Part shown: in pieces, positions 33,240 through 43,499 of the stretch
Position numbering within the stretch: position 1 is the stretch's first letter
Layout of the letters: each line of letters opens with the position of its first letter
Origin: Bimuria novae-zelandiae CBS 107.79
Taxonomy: Eukaryota; Ascomycota; Dothideomycetes; Pleosporales; Didymosphaeriaceae
NCBI GenBank assembly: GCA_010015655.1
Contig: ML976730.1
Coordinates: forward strand, 216,844-280,843
Direction: 5' to 3'
Length of the DNA stretch: 64,000 bases
The notes under the pieces: model-generated
The model's input: only the letters and a program-made list of their open reading frames with translations
Database searches by the model: none
What the model was told of the DNA's origin: nothing
Program-made: the position numbers and the translations under genes

Positions 33240-34874
33240 AGGAAGATAGCACTCGATAGTAATTAGTAATAGATTACCCTAGAGAGTACACTTTATAGGC
33301 TGCGAAATACTAGAATGAACAAGACAGAGGATTCTTAAATAGACTAAAGACTAAAACAAGCTATCTAGGCCTATTTACGCCTCTTAGGGCCTAACAGAGG
33401 CTCACAAGCCTATTTAGACCGTATCCAACGCGATTATAGCCAACCGAAACCTAACTAAAACCGCCTAAGGGTATAGAACGTGAATAAAATCTAGACACCG
33501 TTAATAGGGGCAGGAATCCCTAGATCGTACTAAATAACCCTCTTAATTAGTTAGGCGCTTAAACTTATAGGCTTACTAAAAAGTCTTTTAACTGCCCTTA
33601 CTCTTAATCTTCTTCTTTACTTCCTCCACGAGGAAGTCTAGCGTGGCTAGGATACTAGCCTTAAACGCTAACTACCCTAAATTAGTATTAATAACCTAGG
33701 ATTGGGGTTAAGGACCCTTACTAACTTAGGAGTAACCTTCTTACGCCTAGGGGTAAGAGCACTAGTAGTAACTAGGGAGATTAAACTACCCCTCTCTATA
33801 GTAGAAGCTTTCCTCTTCTGCTTCTTCTTAATAGAGAGGCCCACCACCGGAATAATCTCCTTAGGAGGCCAGGTGTCATAACCTAAGTAGTAGGGGGTTA
33901 ACGGGTTTCCGCAGAATTTGGATCTAGTGGCCCTATGCGACTTAGTCCAGATAACCCTTAACTACACTAGATAACACTTATATAATAATATTACTCTATT
34001 CCGTCTTTAGTACCTGCGCGGTGGCCTTTACTAATACTTTATCTAATCTAGAAAGGTTAATCTCGTCGCATGTATACGTATTAATTCGGCTTAAGCGCGG
34101 CATAAGGGTAATTAGGGCACTTAACACGTTCTCTAAGTTGTCTTTAGGTATCTGCTACTAATTAGCCTTAAAACCCCTATATAACCCTTAAAGCGCTAAC
34201 TTACCTACTAATAATTCTTACTATCGCCGTAGCAGGCATCGCAGCGGCAGATCAAATCGTAGTCTTTTAAATTTATTAGGCTAAGATTAACATACACTGC
34301 CCTAGACTAGACACGACGTATCTCCTTAACTTAAAACTAGTAGAGCTTTATCTTCTTGTAATTAGACTACTTAAGGCTGTCTAGGATAATAGAAAGGTAG
34401 GTATAGTATAGGTTAATAGTACTAATCACGCTTGCACGCGCCTTATTAACTAGGGCCTTAAGGATAGCGTTTGCGGTACTTATAGTGCTAAATAGCGTGG
34501 GTATGTCTAGACAAAGTCTAAAGGTTGCTGAAGAGGGCGGTAGAGAAGTGATAAGTACAGGGACGACTTGGTAGGCCTACACTAGGTTAGTCTACCTTCA
34601 CAACCCCCAAATTTAGAGCGGCTGGGTACCGAAATAGGGGGCATCTGGGGTCAGGCACCCTAGACTGCCATAGATTAGCTAGGTCGTACTTACGGGTTAA
34701 GGAGTCTTCGGGATGAGGTAAGCCGCTAAGTAGAGAGTAAGAATAAGGGTTTTAGGCCTTAGTGTAAGCCTAAGATTTAGCTTACGTTATTAGCTTACGT
34801 AATACGCAAGGCCTAGTTAGGCTAGTTATTACGTGCTTATTCTCGCGGTCGAGACCCTTAAAGAAAAGAGCCTT
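33240..34874 (-). other. Unexplained 1.6-kb region of G1 between pol and 3' LTR
   Basis: After the chromodomain there are 1.6 kb before the LTR with no plus-strand gypsy domain. On the minus strand one frame can be followed from about 34745 to a final TAA at 33590-33588 if TAA/TAG are read as lost Gln/Trp. It includes PKDNLENVLSALITLMPRLS near 34145 and FKASILATLDFLVEEVKKK near 33660. In RIP-mutated DNA TGA is rare, so almost any frame looks open this way, and the plus strand is also open in part of it. An accessory antisense gene is possible but not proven. Confidence 0.3.
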
Positions 34875-35047
34875 TGTTACAAGTTGTAGGTCGAGGGCCC
34901 TCGACGGCCCTAGTCCGCTCTAGACTGGCGCTATCCGGGCCTTCCGCCTATCTACTTCCCTCGCCGCAGCCCTTCTCTTCCCTCTCTAAGGGATCGCCTT
35001 AGTACTGTGGATAGACTGAGTCGCCCGTAGTCAGGGCGCTTTTTACA
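34875..35047 (+). repeat. 3' LTR of gypsy G1
   Basis: 173 bp, TGTTACAAG...TTTTTACA, the partner of 27863-28035. Confidence 0.9.
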
Positions 35048-35930
35048 ATTAGCCTTAGAGCTTAGAACTAACGTAAAGAAGGCTATAAAGGTAATAATAA
35101 AGAAGTTTAAAGAGGTTTTTAACTTCGCCTAAGTAAAAATAGTAATAGCCTAATAAGAATAAGAGCGCCTGGCGAACTATTAACGTAAAAATACTTTAAT
35201 CTTAAAGAAAAGAGATAAGGTGTAGCTAAAGTATAATGACTACCTTTAAAACTAACGTTTAAGTAAGAAGCTTAACTAGAAGTAAGGAAAGTTTACTATA
35301 AGAAAGGTAATAAACTCTTACGTAGTAAAACTAAACGTCCTGCCAAACATGCACCTAAGGTTCTACGTAGATAGGCTAAAGTTAGTCTTGTTAAACACTT
35401 TCCCTAGCTAAACTACTAATAACGCCCAGCCCGAAGCAATTATAATAGAAGAAGAGGAAGAAAAGTATAGTATAATTAATATATATAAAGAACGCTAGTC
35501 CTATAAAGGTAAGAAGATAGAATACCTAGTATAATAAGAAAACTACTTTTAAAGAACTTAAAAACCTCGTGGGAACCTTAACTAAGCTACTACGTTGGAC
35601 TATTAAGAGAAGTTTACTAAGCTATATTAAAATTATAATAGAAAACTCTTAATAGGATTCTATTGCGATATCCCCTAAATTAGCTTCTATTAGGGCCTAA
35701 AGGAGGCTCTACGATGCCTGCCTTATTAAGCTAGAAAACCTAGCTAAATAAAGGTATCTAAAATAAGGGTAGGAATAACATTGTTAAAGGATAAAGTTAA
35801 GTATTGGGAAAGAAAGTTAAGAAGGAATTTTAAAAAAGTAACTTAAAAACTTTTAAAACTACTAAGAATAATAAGGGGACTAAATAATTCCTGTAGTAGT
35901 AAAGGATAACCCTTATAAAAGAAGTAAGCT
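35048..35930 (+). mobile_element. Gypsy G2, second part (integrase end and chromodomain)
   Basis: This continues the G2 frame from 27862: FNFAQVKIVIAQQEQERLAN, KLNVLPNMHLRFYVDRLKLV near 35320, and a chromodomain-like segment near 35490-35640. Its minus-strand relative is at about 53480-54150 (part of G4), where the order is the same but inverted. Similarity with G4 stops near 35930, where the G4 LTR would begin. Confidence 0.7.
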
Positions 35931-37745
35931 TTAAAAGCAAACTAAAGTAAAAAGGGGAAAGGAACTAGGTAAAAGGGGTATCTTTAGTTACTAAAGAAAT
36001 AGTAAAACCTTTTTTAATAACGTTTAGGTCTACTTCTCCGCCCTCTAATATACTACTAGAGTTAGGAAAGCTATTATCCTCCTTACTTAGGCGCTTCTTA
36101 ATTATAATAGCCTAAAGCCGCTAGCGTAAGCCTTAGTAGGCTTAAGTAGGCACATTAGCTCTCGCGAGGACATTATCTATTATTTAGAGACTATTTATTA
36201 TAATGCCCTTATTCACCACCACGAACTTGCTAGAGAGCTATACGATATTAGCCTTAAAAGATAGCTTTATTATTTAAAAGAAACTTAGAGAAGGGTTTTT
36301 ACACTTTTAATAAAATACTTTAAAGTTAGTAGTATAAATTTAAAAAAGGTTAAAAGTCTTCTTAATCGCGACGGCAATACGCTCTAAGAGCTAAATAGCC
36401 TTAAAGGAAGAAGTAATAGGGCCTAAAGTAATAGTAGTCTTACTTTTAAAGAAGGTGTAGTAATTAATAATAATAACCTTACAAGCAGAATAGAACGCGT
36501 TAAAGTTAATAAAAAAGGTCTTTTATTCTTAGCTACTTTTTAAAATCTTATTTACAAGATAGCCTATACTAATAACTATAATATTAGTAAACTCTTCGCG
36601 GCTAACTTTATTAAGGGCAGGCTAAATTTAAGTAGGGGAAGGAGTTAGTAGAGCACACCCTAAAGTTATCTAAAATAAGTTAGACTAAAGTATACTTATC
36701 TAGTATAGCTAGTAAGCTTATAGGTATAGTACTCCTCGCAGGACACTGTCTTGCCCGCTAGCACCTACTAATAGACGCGTTTATAAGTAACGTAGTTAAT
36801 ATACTAGCGCTTAATTATCGCGCGTAGTAAGATTAGACCTTAAAAGCTAAGCTTATTAAGTTAGCGAGTGCGCACCCCCAGGCTAATAAAGAACTAGAAA
36901 GAAAGTTAGAAGAGTAAGGAAGTAAGTTAAAAGATAAAAAGAAGTAAAAAAAATATAAAAAAAGGTTTAAAACTTACTTCGCGAGCTTTAAAAGGACTAA
37001 ACTTTTTAGTAAGCTAGCTAAGAAGGATTACGCTAGCGTTAAATATAATAGCTTTATTTTAAGAAAGTTTAGTCTTCTTAAATTAGTAGTTAAGTAACTA
37101 TAATAGGGACAGGCCTTCCTTTATTTTATTATTAAAGTTAGTAGCACGCCTCTAACGCTTAAATATCCTTATTATATAGCTATTACGCGAAGGGCTAGCT
37201 ATCTTATTAAAATAGTAAGGGGAATTAGGTCGCGAAGTTAAGGAAGACTAGGTTAAAAGTAAAACGTTATAGCGCACGAAGTTAAGCTAAGAAAAAAGAG
37301 AAAGCTTAAAAGAGTAAGGTCTAGAAGCTAAGTAAGAAGTAATTTTATATATATAATAATAAGTAAACGCACTAGCGCGAATACACTACTATAGTAACTA
37401 CTTATAGTAAGGATATAAAATTAGACACGCGAGAACGAAACTAGTAAAAGGTTTATAATAATAAGAGAATTATAAGTAGATAATAAAATAACCACGAAGC
37501 TATATAAATCAGACAAGACGCGGAGTTTTTTTTTTTACCCTTAATAGAGGGAAGGAAGGTATATAATAGGCTACGCCTAGTTATTACCTTAAATCCTTAA
37601 CCCTTAGTTATGCGAACCCTAGATATATAAGTTTAACGCCCGAAGCTTAACTTCGGACTCTCTATCAAATTTATAAGTATTCTTCTAGCACCTTTGGCTC
37701 CTTGAGCACCCAGCCCCTTACAGTAGCTGCATCTTCTCAAAGTTA
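35931..37745. other. RIP-degraded DNA of unknown origin
   Basis: AT-rich to about 37620 with no domain that I recognise. A plus-strand stretch near 36150-36360 reads as a Tyr/Leu-rich protein (IIYYLETIYYNALIHHHELA) but cannot be assigned. 37562-37721 is a repeat shared with 61083-61242. About 37620-37745 has near-normal composition and abuts the pogo-type element. Confidence 0.45.
37562..37721 (+). repeat. 160-bp repeat, partner inverted at 61083-61242
   Basis: It reads ATAATAGGCTACGCCTAGTT onward. The reverse complement of 61083-61242 aligns along its length with mainly C/T and G/A differences. This copy keeps more C and G than its partner. It may be an LTR or terminal segment of an element not otherwise resolved. 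Confidence 0.7.
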
Positions 37746-39519
37746 AGCGAGCGCACCTAGAGGTTGATCAGCCCCAAAGGTTAATCAGCCCCGCCAAATC
37801 GATCACCTACTTAACACCACCTTTTCTATTAATAATACTTAATTAATATAGGCGATCGCGAAGTAGGTATATAAGCTATTATTATAGATCTTAATTTTAG
37901 TATTTTTTCTAGCTAGCGCGTAGCTACGCGAGCCTATAATATTGCGTAATCTATACTATCTACGCGCGTTAATAGAGGCGCGCTAAACTACGCTACTTAT
38001 TAGTATTAATAGTAATTATCGCTTAATTAAGAGAACTTCCTTATAGACTAGATTATTAATTAGGATATAAAAGGATATCCCCTATTACACGCGTGCACTT
38101 AAAAAATAGTAATCTAAATTCTACGCCTTAATAGTAATACCTAGCCTCTTAATAAGTAATAAATATAGAGCTTTATCGCACGAAACCTACGCGTTAATTT
38201 AATTATTAGTAAAAAGCTTAAGGCTTCGCGCGCTAAGGCTGCTACTCTTAAATAAATATACGCGTTTTTTAAGCTATTTAAGTCTATTTAAACACGCCTT
38301 AATATACGAGTTAAGGATATATAGAATATAAATAAGACTAAAATAGCCCTAAGTATATATACTAACTCTAGGGTGCTCGCATCGAGTAATAAGAAAAAGG
38401 CTTATATAAAGTCTCTAAAGAATCGCGAGTAGGTCTTAATAATTAACTATATTTTTATAATAAGGCGGAAACTGCGCTGCGCTGTTATCTTTAAAGATTA
38501 AAGCCTATAAATAATATAGTTTCTAGTAAAATTAGTACCTAATTAGCTATATATAATCTTTAAAAATAAATAAATATTAAAAGATATAGGTACTAAGTAG
38601 CTATAGCGTATTTATATCTTAAAGATAGTGCTTAATACCTAACAATATTAACTTCTCTTACTTAATAAATATTTAAGCTATATTAATATTACGTTTATAT
38701 AGCTTTATAAGATTAATAGGATAGAGCTTCTATTTTTACTTTTATATTTAATATACCTCCTATAGCCTCTTAACCTCTCTAGATTCTCTATTATTAAGTT
38801 AAAGTATTAGAATTAGATACGTAATTTATTAAGCCTTAACAACGCTACACTAATTAAGAAGAATTAATTTATTAGATATTATTACTTAGCACGAAAGGAA
38901 GGCTTATTAGAGAGAGTAATATAAATAAAATAGTAAGTAGTAGGTCTTATACTATATAACCTAAATTAGGTAATTTAGTTATTATAAATGCTTAATCGCC
39001 TAACAACACTAGAATAGCCTAATTAATTAATAAATCTAATAGATCTAATATATAGCACGCTATAAAGACCCTAGGATATTTATATTACTTAGTAGGCTTT
39101 ACTATAGTTAGAAAACCTATCGCGGTCTGCCTACGTATTACTATTAAAAGTAGGCAAGGCTATTACGATAGCTAATACTTACGTAGTAGTATAGGAGGTA
39201 GAGATATTATAATTAAACTATTAACTATTAACTCTAAGCTCTACACGGAAGAGAAAGCGCATATAAGTTAATTAAAATTAAAAGTTTATAAATATTAAAG
39301 CTATTAAAACTATAATTAATTAAGCTACTACTTATAGAGCTTCTGTATCACGATCTACTGTATTAAATACTACCTTAGCTATTAATAGGGTAGCTACAAT
39401 ACTAAGCTTTATAGACATGTGTACGCAGTTTTAAATATAATATAGCGTTAATCGATTATCGCGACTTTTTGGTGGGTGATCGATTTGGTGGGGCTGATCA
39501 ACCTCTAGGTGCGCTCGCT
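37746..39519. mobile_element. Pogo/Tc1-type transposon upstream of the NLR gene
   Basis: Inverted ends AGCGAGCGCACCTAGAGG are flanked by TA (37744-37745 and 39520-39521). The left end has an extra internal repeat of the GGTTGATCAGCCCC word (second copy GGTTAATCAGCCCC), and beyond it both ends share CCAAATCGATCACC. Length is 1774 bp, almost the same as the pogo element at 56312-58091. The interior is heavily RIP-mutated and its transposase is too damaged to quote with confidence. Confidence 0.75.
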
Positions 39520-39782
39520 TAATCAAGGCGCTAGAAGCAAACCAGAACCAATATGGCTAGCTGGCACAGCCACTTCGGCTGGGGAGAGGGGCGCTTCGCT
39601 CGGTTACCGCCTTGGTGTGCTGTGCCTTGGAAAGCTGCCTTAATCGCCCACCCGCGACCACAATCTATCCCCCGCTTTTGTTGTCCCAACATTTCGTAGC
39701 CGCCTACCATAGTTCCAGACAGCACCTCGCCCCGAATCGTTTGCATTCTCTACCCTACCGCCCCGGAGGCGATATTGTAGCG

Positions 39783-42776
39783 ATGCGACTTCTTCACTAC
39801 GATGATTCTAAGATACTCGTGTTAACAGACTTCAGCGGGAAGACTATTCCGCCATATGCTATTCTTTCGCATAGATGGGGGTTTTCTGAGGTTCTCTTCG
39901 AAGATATTAGAAGCGACACCTATAAAGAGAAGGAGGGTTATCAAAAGATCGAGTTCTGCGCCGAACGGGCGGCCCAGGATCAGCTACCGTACTTCTGGAT
40001 CGACACATGCTGCATTGATAAATGGAACCTATCTGAGCTTTCGAAATCAATCAACTCGATGTATCGTTGGTATAAGAATGCGATAAAATGCTACGTATTC
40101 CTATCGGACGTTTCAGTATCCACTACGACAGGTATACCCCAGCGAAGTGACTGGGAGGCATCCTTTCGGGACAGCCAATGGTTCACTCGAGGTTGGACAC
40201 TTCAGGAACTTATTGCTCCGGTATCAGTCGAGTTCTTTTCTTCGGAAGGACGGCGAATAGGCGATAAACGATCCCTCGAGCAGCTGGTCTATGAGATTAC
40301 TAGTATTCCGGTCGAGGCGTTGCGGAACTGTCCATTAGACGGATTTACTATATCCGAGAGAATGGAATGGGCCGAAAATCGCAAGACAACTGAAGAAGAA
40401 GACAAGGTATACTGCCTTCTTGGACTTCTCGATATCTTCATGCCTGCCTCCTATGGCGAGGGAAAGGAGAAAGCGTGGAGAAGACTCCAACTTGAAGTGG
40501 AAGCAGCCAATGGCGCCCCATTCATTATTCCGTTTTCCCGGAACGATCATTTCGTGGGCCGGGAGTCACAGCTTGCGGGGCTGGAAGCAAAGCTCTTCGG
40601 AGGTAAGCAAACTACCATGATTGCGATAACAGGACCAGGAGGAACAGGTAAATCGCAGCTAGCGCTCGAGCTTGCGTACCAAACAAGACAATTGATCAAG
40701 AACTGCTCGGTCTTCTGGATTGATGCAAGCGACATAGACAGTATCTACCAATCGTATGCGAGTATTGCCCAAAAGCTCGACGTTCCTGGTTGGGATGATG
40801 AGAAGGCAGATATCAAGCAGCTAGTAAAACAACATCTGAGTAGGAAGGGTGCAAGACAGTGGTTGCTCGTTTTTGACAACGCGGATGGCATACACCTAGG
40901 GTCCAGCGGGTTGTCTACAGCACGGGCTGCCGACTTGCTCGATTACGTACCACAGTCCGAACGATGTTCTATCGTCTTCACAACCACCAACAGCGACACA
41001 GCTGAGAGGCTGGCATCGCAGAATATTGTAGAGCTAGGGGGAATGGCACCAGATACGGCTGAAAGAATGTTGGGAAACTATTTGAATACTCCCGTTTCAG
41101 GGAGTGAGCAGCAGGAGGCGAAGCTTTTGCTACAAGAGCTATCGTATCTTCCCCTGGCCATTGTCCAAGCAGCCGCCTATATCAATACCAGAAACATCAC
41201 ACTGCGAGACTACCGGTCACAATTACTCAAGCAAAAGGAGGAGGCTCTCGAGCATAGTGGCGAATTATCAGAGGGCAAGCTCCAAGAATACGGTCCAAAA
41301 GGTCCGGTAACTACCACCCTTCTCATCTCCATGGACCAGATCCGCGGTAGTGATTCTCTAGCAGCAGACTATCTATTCCTTGCGGCTTGTGTGGACCGAA
41401 AAGACATCCCGGTCGATCTTCTGGAAGCATCCTCACATCGTGAAAGGGAAGATGCGATAAAAGTTCTCAACAGCTACGCGCTTGTTACCAGGCGGCCTGC
41501 CGAATCCGCACTCGATCTCCACCAGCTAGTACATGGTGCTCTACGGCAGTGGCTCCAAAAGCAGGAGAGGCTCGACCAATGGACCCAACATGCTATTGCA
41601 CGGCTACTAAGGGTGTTCCCTGACGATAATCACGGTAGTCGAAGCAAATGGAGACGACTACTTCCCCATGCCAAGTATGCTTTGTCACATAGCCCCCGTG
41701 AACAAGAGGGCGCGTATAGGATGACCCTGGTATGGAAATGCGCCATGGCACTGCTTAGTGACGGACGATACAACGAGTCAGAAGAGCTGTTTGAGCAAGT
41801 GATGGAGACGAGCTTGAGGGTGCTTGGGGAGGAGCATCCAGACACGCTGACCAGCATGGCCAACCTGGCGTCAACGTACAGGAATCAGGGCCGGTGGAAG
41901 GAGGCGGAAGAGCTGTTTGAGCAAGTGATGGAGACGAGCTCGAGGGTGCTTGGGGAGGAGCATCCTTCCACGCTGACCAGTATGTCCAACCTGGCGTCGA
42001 CGTACAGGAATCAGGGCCGGTGGAAGGAGGCGGAAGAGCTGCAAGCGAAAGAGTTGCAAATTTGCTCGAGGGTGCTTGGGGAGGAGCATCCAGACACGCT
42101 GACCAGCATGGCCAACCTGGCGTCGACGTACAGGAATCAAGGCCGGTGGAAGGAGGCGGAAGAGCTAGAGGTGCAGGTGATGGAGACGAGAAAGAGGGTG
42201 CTTGGGGAGGAGCATCCAGACACGCTGACCAGTATGGCCAACCTGGCGTCGACGTACAGGAATCAGGGCCGGTGGAAGGAGGCGGAAGAGCTGTTTGAGC
42301 AGGTGATGGAGACGAGCTCGAGGGTGCTTGGGGAGGAGCATCCTTCCACGCTGACCAGTATGGCCAACCTGGCGTCGACATACTGGAATCAGGGCCGGTG
42401 GAAGGAGGCGGAAGAGCTGGAGGTGCAAGTGATGGAGACGAGAAAGAGGGTGCTTGGGGAGGAACATCCTTCCACGCTGACCAGTATGGCCAACCTGGCG
42501 TCGACGTACTGGAATCAGGGTCGGTGGAAGGAGGCGGAAGAGCTGGAGGTGCAAGTGATGGAGACGAGAAAGAGGGTGCTTGGGGAGGAGCATCCTTCCA
42601 CGCTGACCAGTATGGCCAACCTGGCGCACACGTGGAAGTCCCAGAGCCGGAATAAAGATGCTATATCGTTAATGCAAAAGTGCTTCGAACTACAGAAGCG
42701 GATCCTTGGTCGCAACCATCCCGACATAGCGACTTCGCTCAAAACTCTAAAGGGGTGGCGAATGAAGAATTTGTAG
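39783..42776 (+). CDS. HET / NB-ARC / TPR NLR-like protein
   Basis: A single 997-residue frame. The start was chosen at 39783 because MRLLHYDDSKILVLTDFSGK is the usual beginning of fungal HET proteins; the open frame reaches back to 39612. HET domain: YAILSHRWG (25-33), WIDTCCID (72-79), RGWTLQEL (136-143). NB-ARC: GPGGTGKS P-loop (284-291), LLVFDNAD Walker B (361-368), IVFTTTNSD and LSYLPLAIVQAAAYI further on. From residue 670 to 963 there are seven 42-residue kinesin-light-chain-type TPR units, then a degenerate one. Fungal proteins of this design sense ligands through the repeats, oligomerise through NB-ARC and trigger HET-mediated cell death in vegetative incompatibility or defence. The specific ligand is unknown. 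There are no stops or frameshifts, so it is probably functional. A pogo-type element ends 264 bp upstream. Confidence 0.9.
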   Translation: MRLLHYDDSKILVLTDFSGKTIPPYAILSHRWGFSEVLFEDIRSDTYKEKEGYQKIEFCAERAAQDQLPYFWIDTCCIDKWNLSELSKSINSMYRWYKNAIKCYVFLSDVSVSTTTGIPQRSDWEASFRDSQWFTRGWTLQELIAPVSVEFFSSEGRRIGDKRSLEQLVYEITSIPVEALRNCPLDGFTISERMEWAENRKTTEEEDKVYCLLGLLDIFMPASYGEGKEKAWRRLQLEVEAANGAPFIIPFSRNDHFVGRESQLAGLEAKLFGGKQTTMIAITGPGGTGKSQLALELAYQTRQLIKNCSVFWIDASDIDSIYQSYASIAQKLDVPGWDDEKADIKQLVKQHLSRKGARQWLLVFDNADGIHLGSSGLSTARAADLLDYVPQSERCSIVFTTTNSDTAERLASQNIVELGGMAPDTAERMLGNYLNTPVSGSEQQEAKLLLQELSYLPLAIVQAAAYINTRNITLRDYRSQLLKQKEEALEHSGELSEGKLQEYGPKGPVTTTLLISMDQIRGSDSLAADYLFLAACVDRKDIPVDLLEASSHREREDAIKVLNSYALVTRRPAESALDLHQLVHGALRQWLQKQERLDQWTQHAIARLLRVFPDDNHGSRSKWRRLLPHAKYALSHSPREQEGAYRMTLVWKCAMALLSDGRYNESEELFEQVMETSLRVLGEEHPDTLTSMANLASTYRNQGRWKEAEELFEQVMETSSRVLGEEHPSTLTSMSNLASTYRNQGRWKEAEELQAKELQICSRVLGEEHPDTLTSMANLASTYRNQGRWKEAEELEVQVMETRKRVLGEEHPDTLTSMANLASTYRNQGRWKEAEELFEQVMETSSRVLGEEHPSTLTSMANLASTYWNQGRWKEAEELEVQVMETRKRVLGEEHPSTLTSMANLASTYWNQGRWKEAEELEVQVMETRKRVLGEEHPSTLTSMANLAHTWKSQSRNKDAISLMQKCFELQKRILGRNHPDIATSLKTLKGWRMKNL
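41790..42671 (+). repeat. Seven tandem 126-bp TPR-coding repeats
   Basis: Units start at 41790, 41916, 42042, 42168, 42294, 42420 and 42546. They are close to identical in DNA, with changes concentrated at a few codons: the first residues of the unit (FEQVMETS, QAKELQIC or EVQVMETR), HPDT versus HPST, and TYRNQ versus TYWNQ. The last unit diverges in its second half and leads into the unique C-terminus. All open frames on the opposite strand here are shadows. Confidence 0.95.
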
Positions 42777-43499
42777 ATTTGGATGTAACGCTGCTTTTAT
42801 TTCGTTGAATATAAAGCTAATGCCCATACAGAACAGATCAAGCTGTGTAAGCCTGATTATTAGTGATACTTAATAGCAATGAGTGAATTGCCACTAGATT
42901 TTGCCACCACATGCAGGGAGGGCGGCCGACCCGCTCTGGACACAGGGTTGTGGGGTGGCGAATTCTGTAAGAGGTGAGTTGGTTGAGTGGAGGCATGGCC
43001 AAGGTTGAGTTGAATAGCAAGGCTGCGGGGCACCGCCGCAAGTATGGCAGCCACTAAATTGCGGGGTACATTGTAGTGATTATGTGGCTGTTTTGCACTA
43101 GCCAGGACTAGTAATCGTTCTAGTTAGAGGTACTAATTAGGGTGGCGACCCTGCATGAATTTGCGTGCGATAGCTAATATAAGGTTAGTAATAACTCCTA
43201 AGCATCGTAGTAAGATTCTAAGGCTAAGATAACACTGTTATAAGTATTATAAAGTAGTAAGAGCTTAATAGTAGTACTATAGGGAAGGAACGCTATTTCG
43301 CTAAAGAATAAGGCTCTCTATAAATTAGGCGCGAAGACGACAATGCGTAACGTAATTTTTAAATTAAAGGGGTCCTAGATATTTAACGATAGCTATAGAA
43401 TATAACTTATAAAGAGCTCTCGTAAATATTAACATATGCACAGGTTTTGAGTTGCTTAAAGGTAAAGTACCGCTTATATTTCTCGGCACGGGGTGTTTG
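42777..43499. other. 3' flank of the NLR gene passing into RIP-degraded DNA
   Basis: Balanced composition to about 43080 with no further coding signal; the small minus-strand frames at 42838-43054 lack motifs. From about 43080 the DNA becomes AT-rich. Confidence 0.45.

Larger units (their letters stand above)
27863..35047 (+). mobile_element. Gypsy retrotransposon G1 with paired LTRs and TSD
   Basis: 173-bp LTRs at 27863-28035 and 34875-35047 are flanked by ATTAG on both sides (27858-27862 and 35048-35052). The 7.2-kb element encodes Gag, protease, reverse transcriptase, RNase H, integrase and a chromodomain on the plus strand, all RIP-mutated. LTR differences appear to be transitions only. 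It is nested in gypsy G2. Confidence 0.9.

Noticed and set aside
41755..42655. Several long open frames opposite or out of frame with the TPR repeats
   Set aside because: They repeat with the same 126-bp period, have proline/arginine-rich or glycine-rich low-complexity content, and are shadows of the NLR coding frame.
41790..42671. Regular direct repeats resembling a CRISPR or satellite array
   Set aside because: The repeats are 126 bp, contiguous and in frame, and encode TPR units; there are no spacers.
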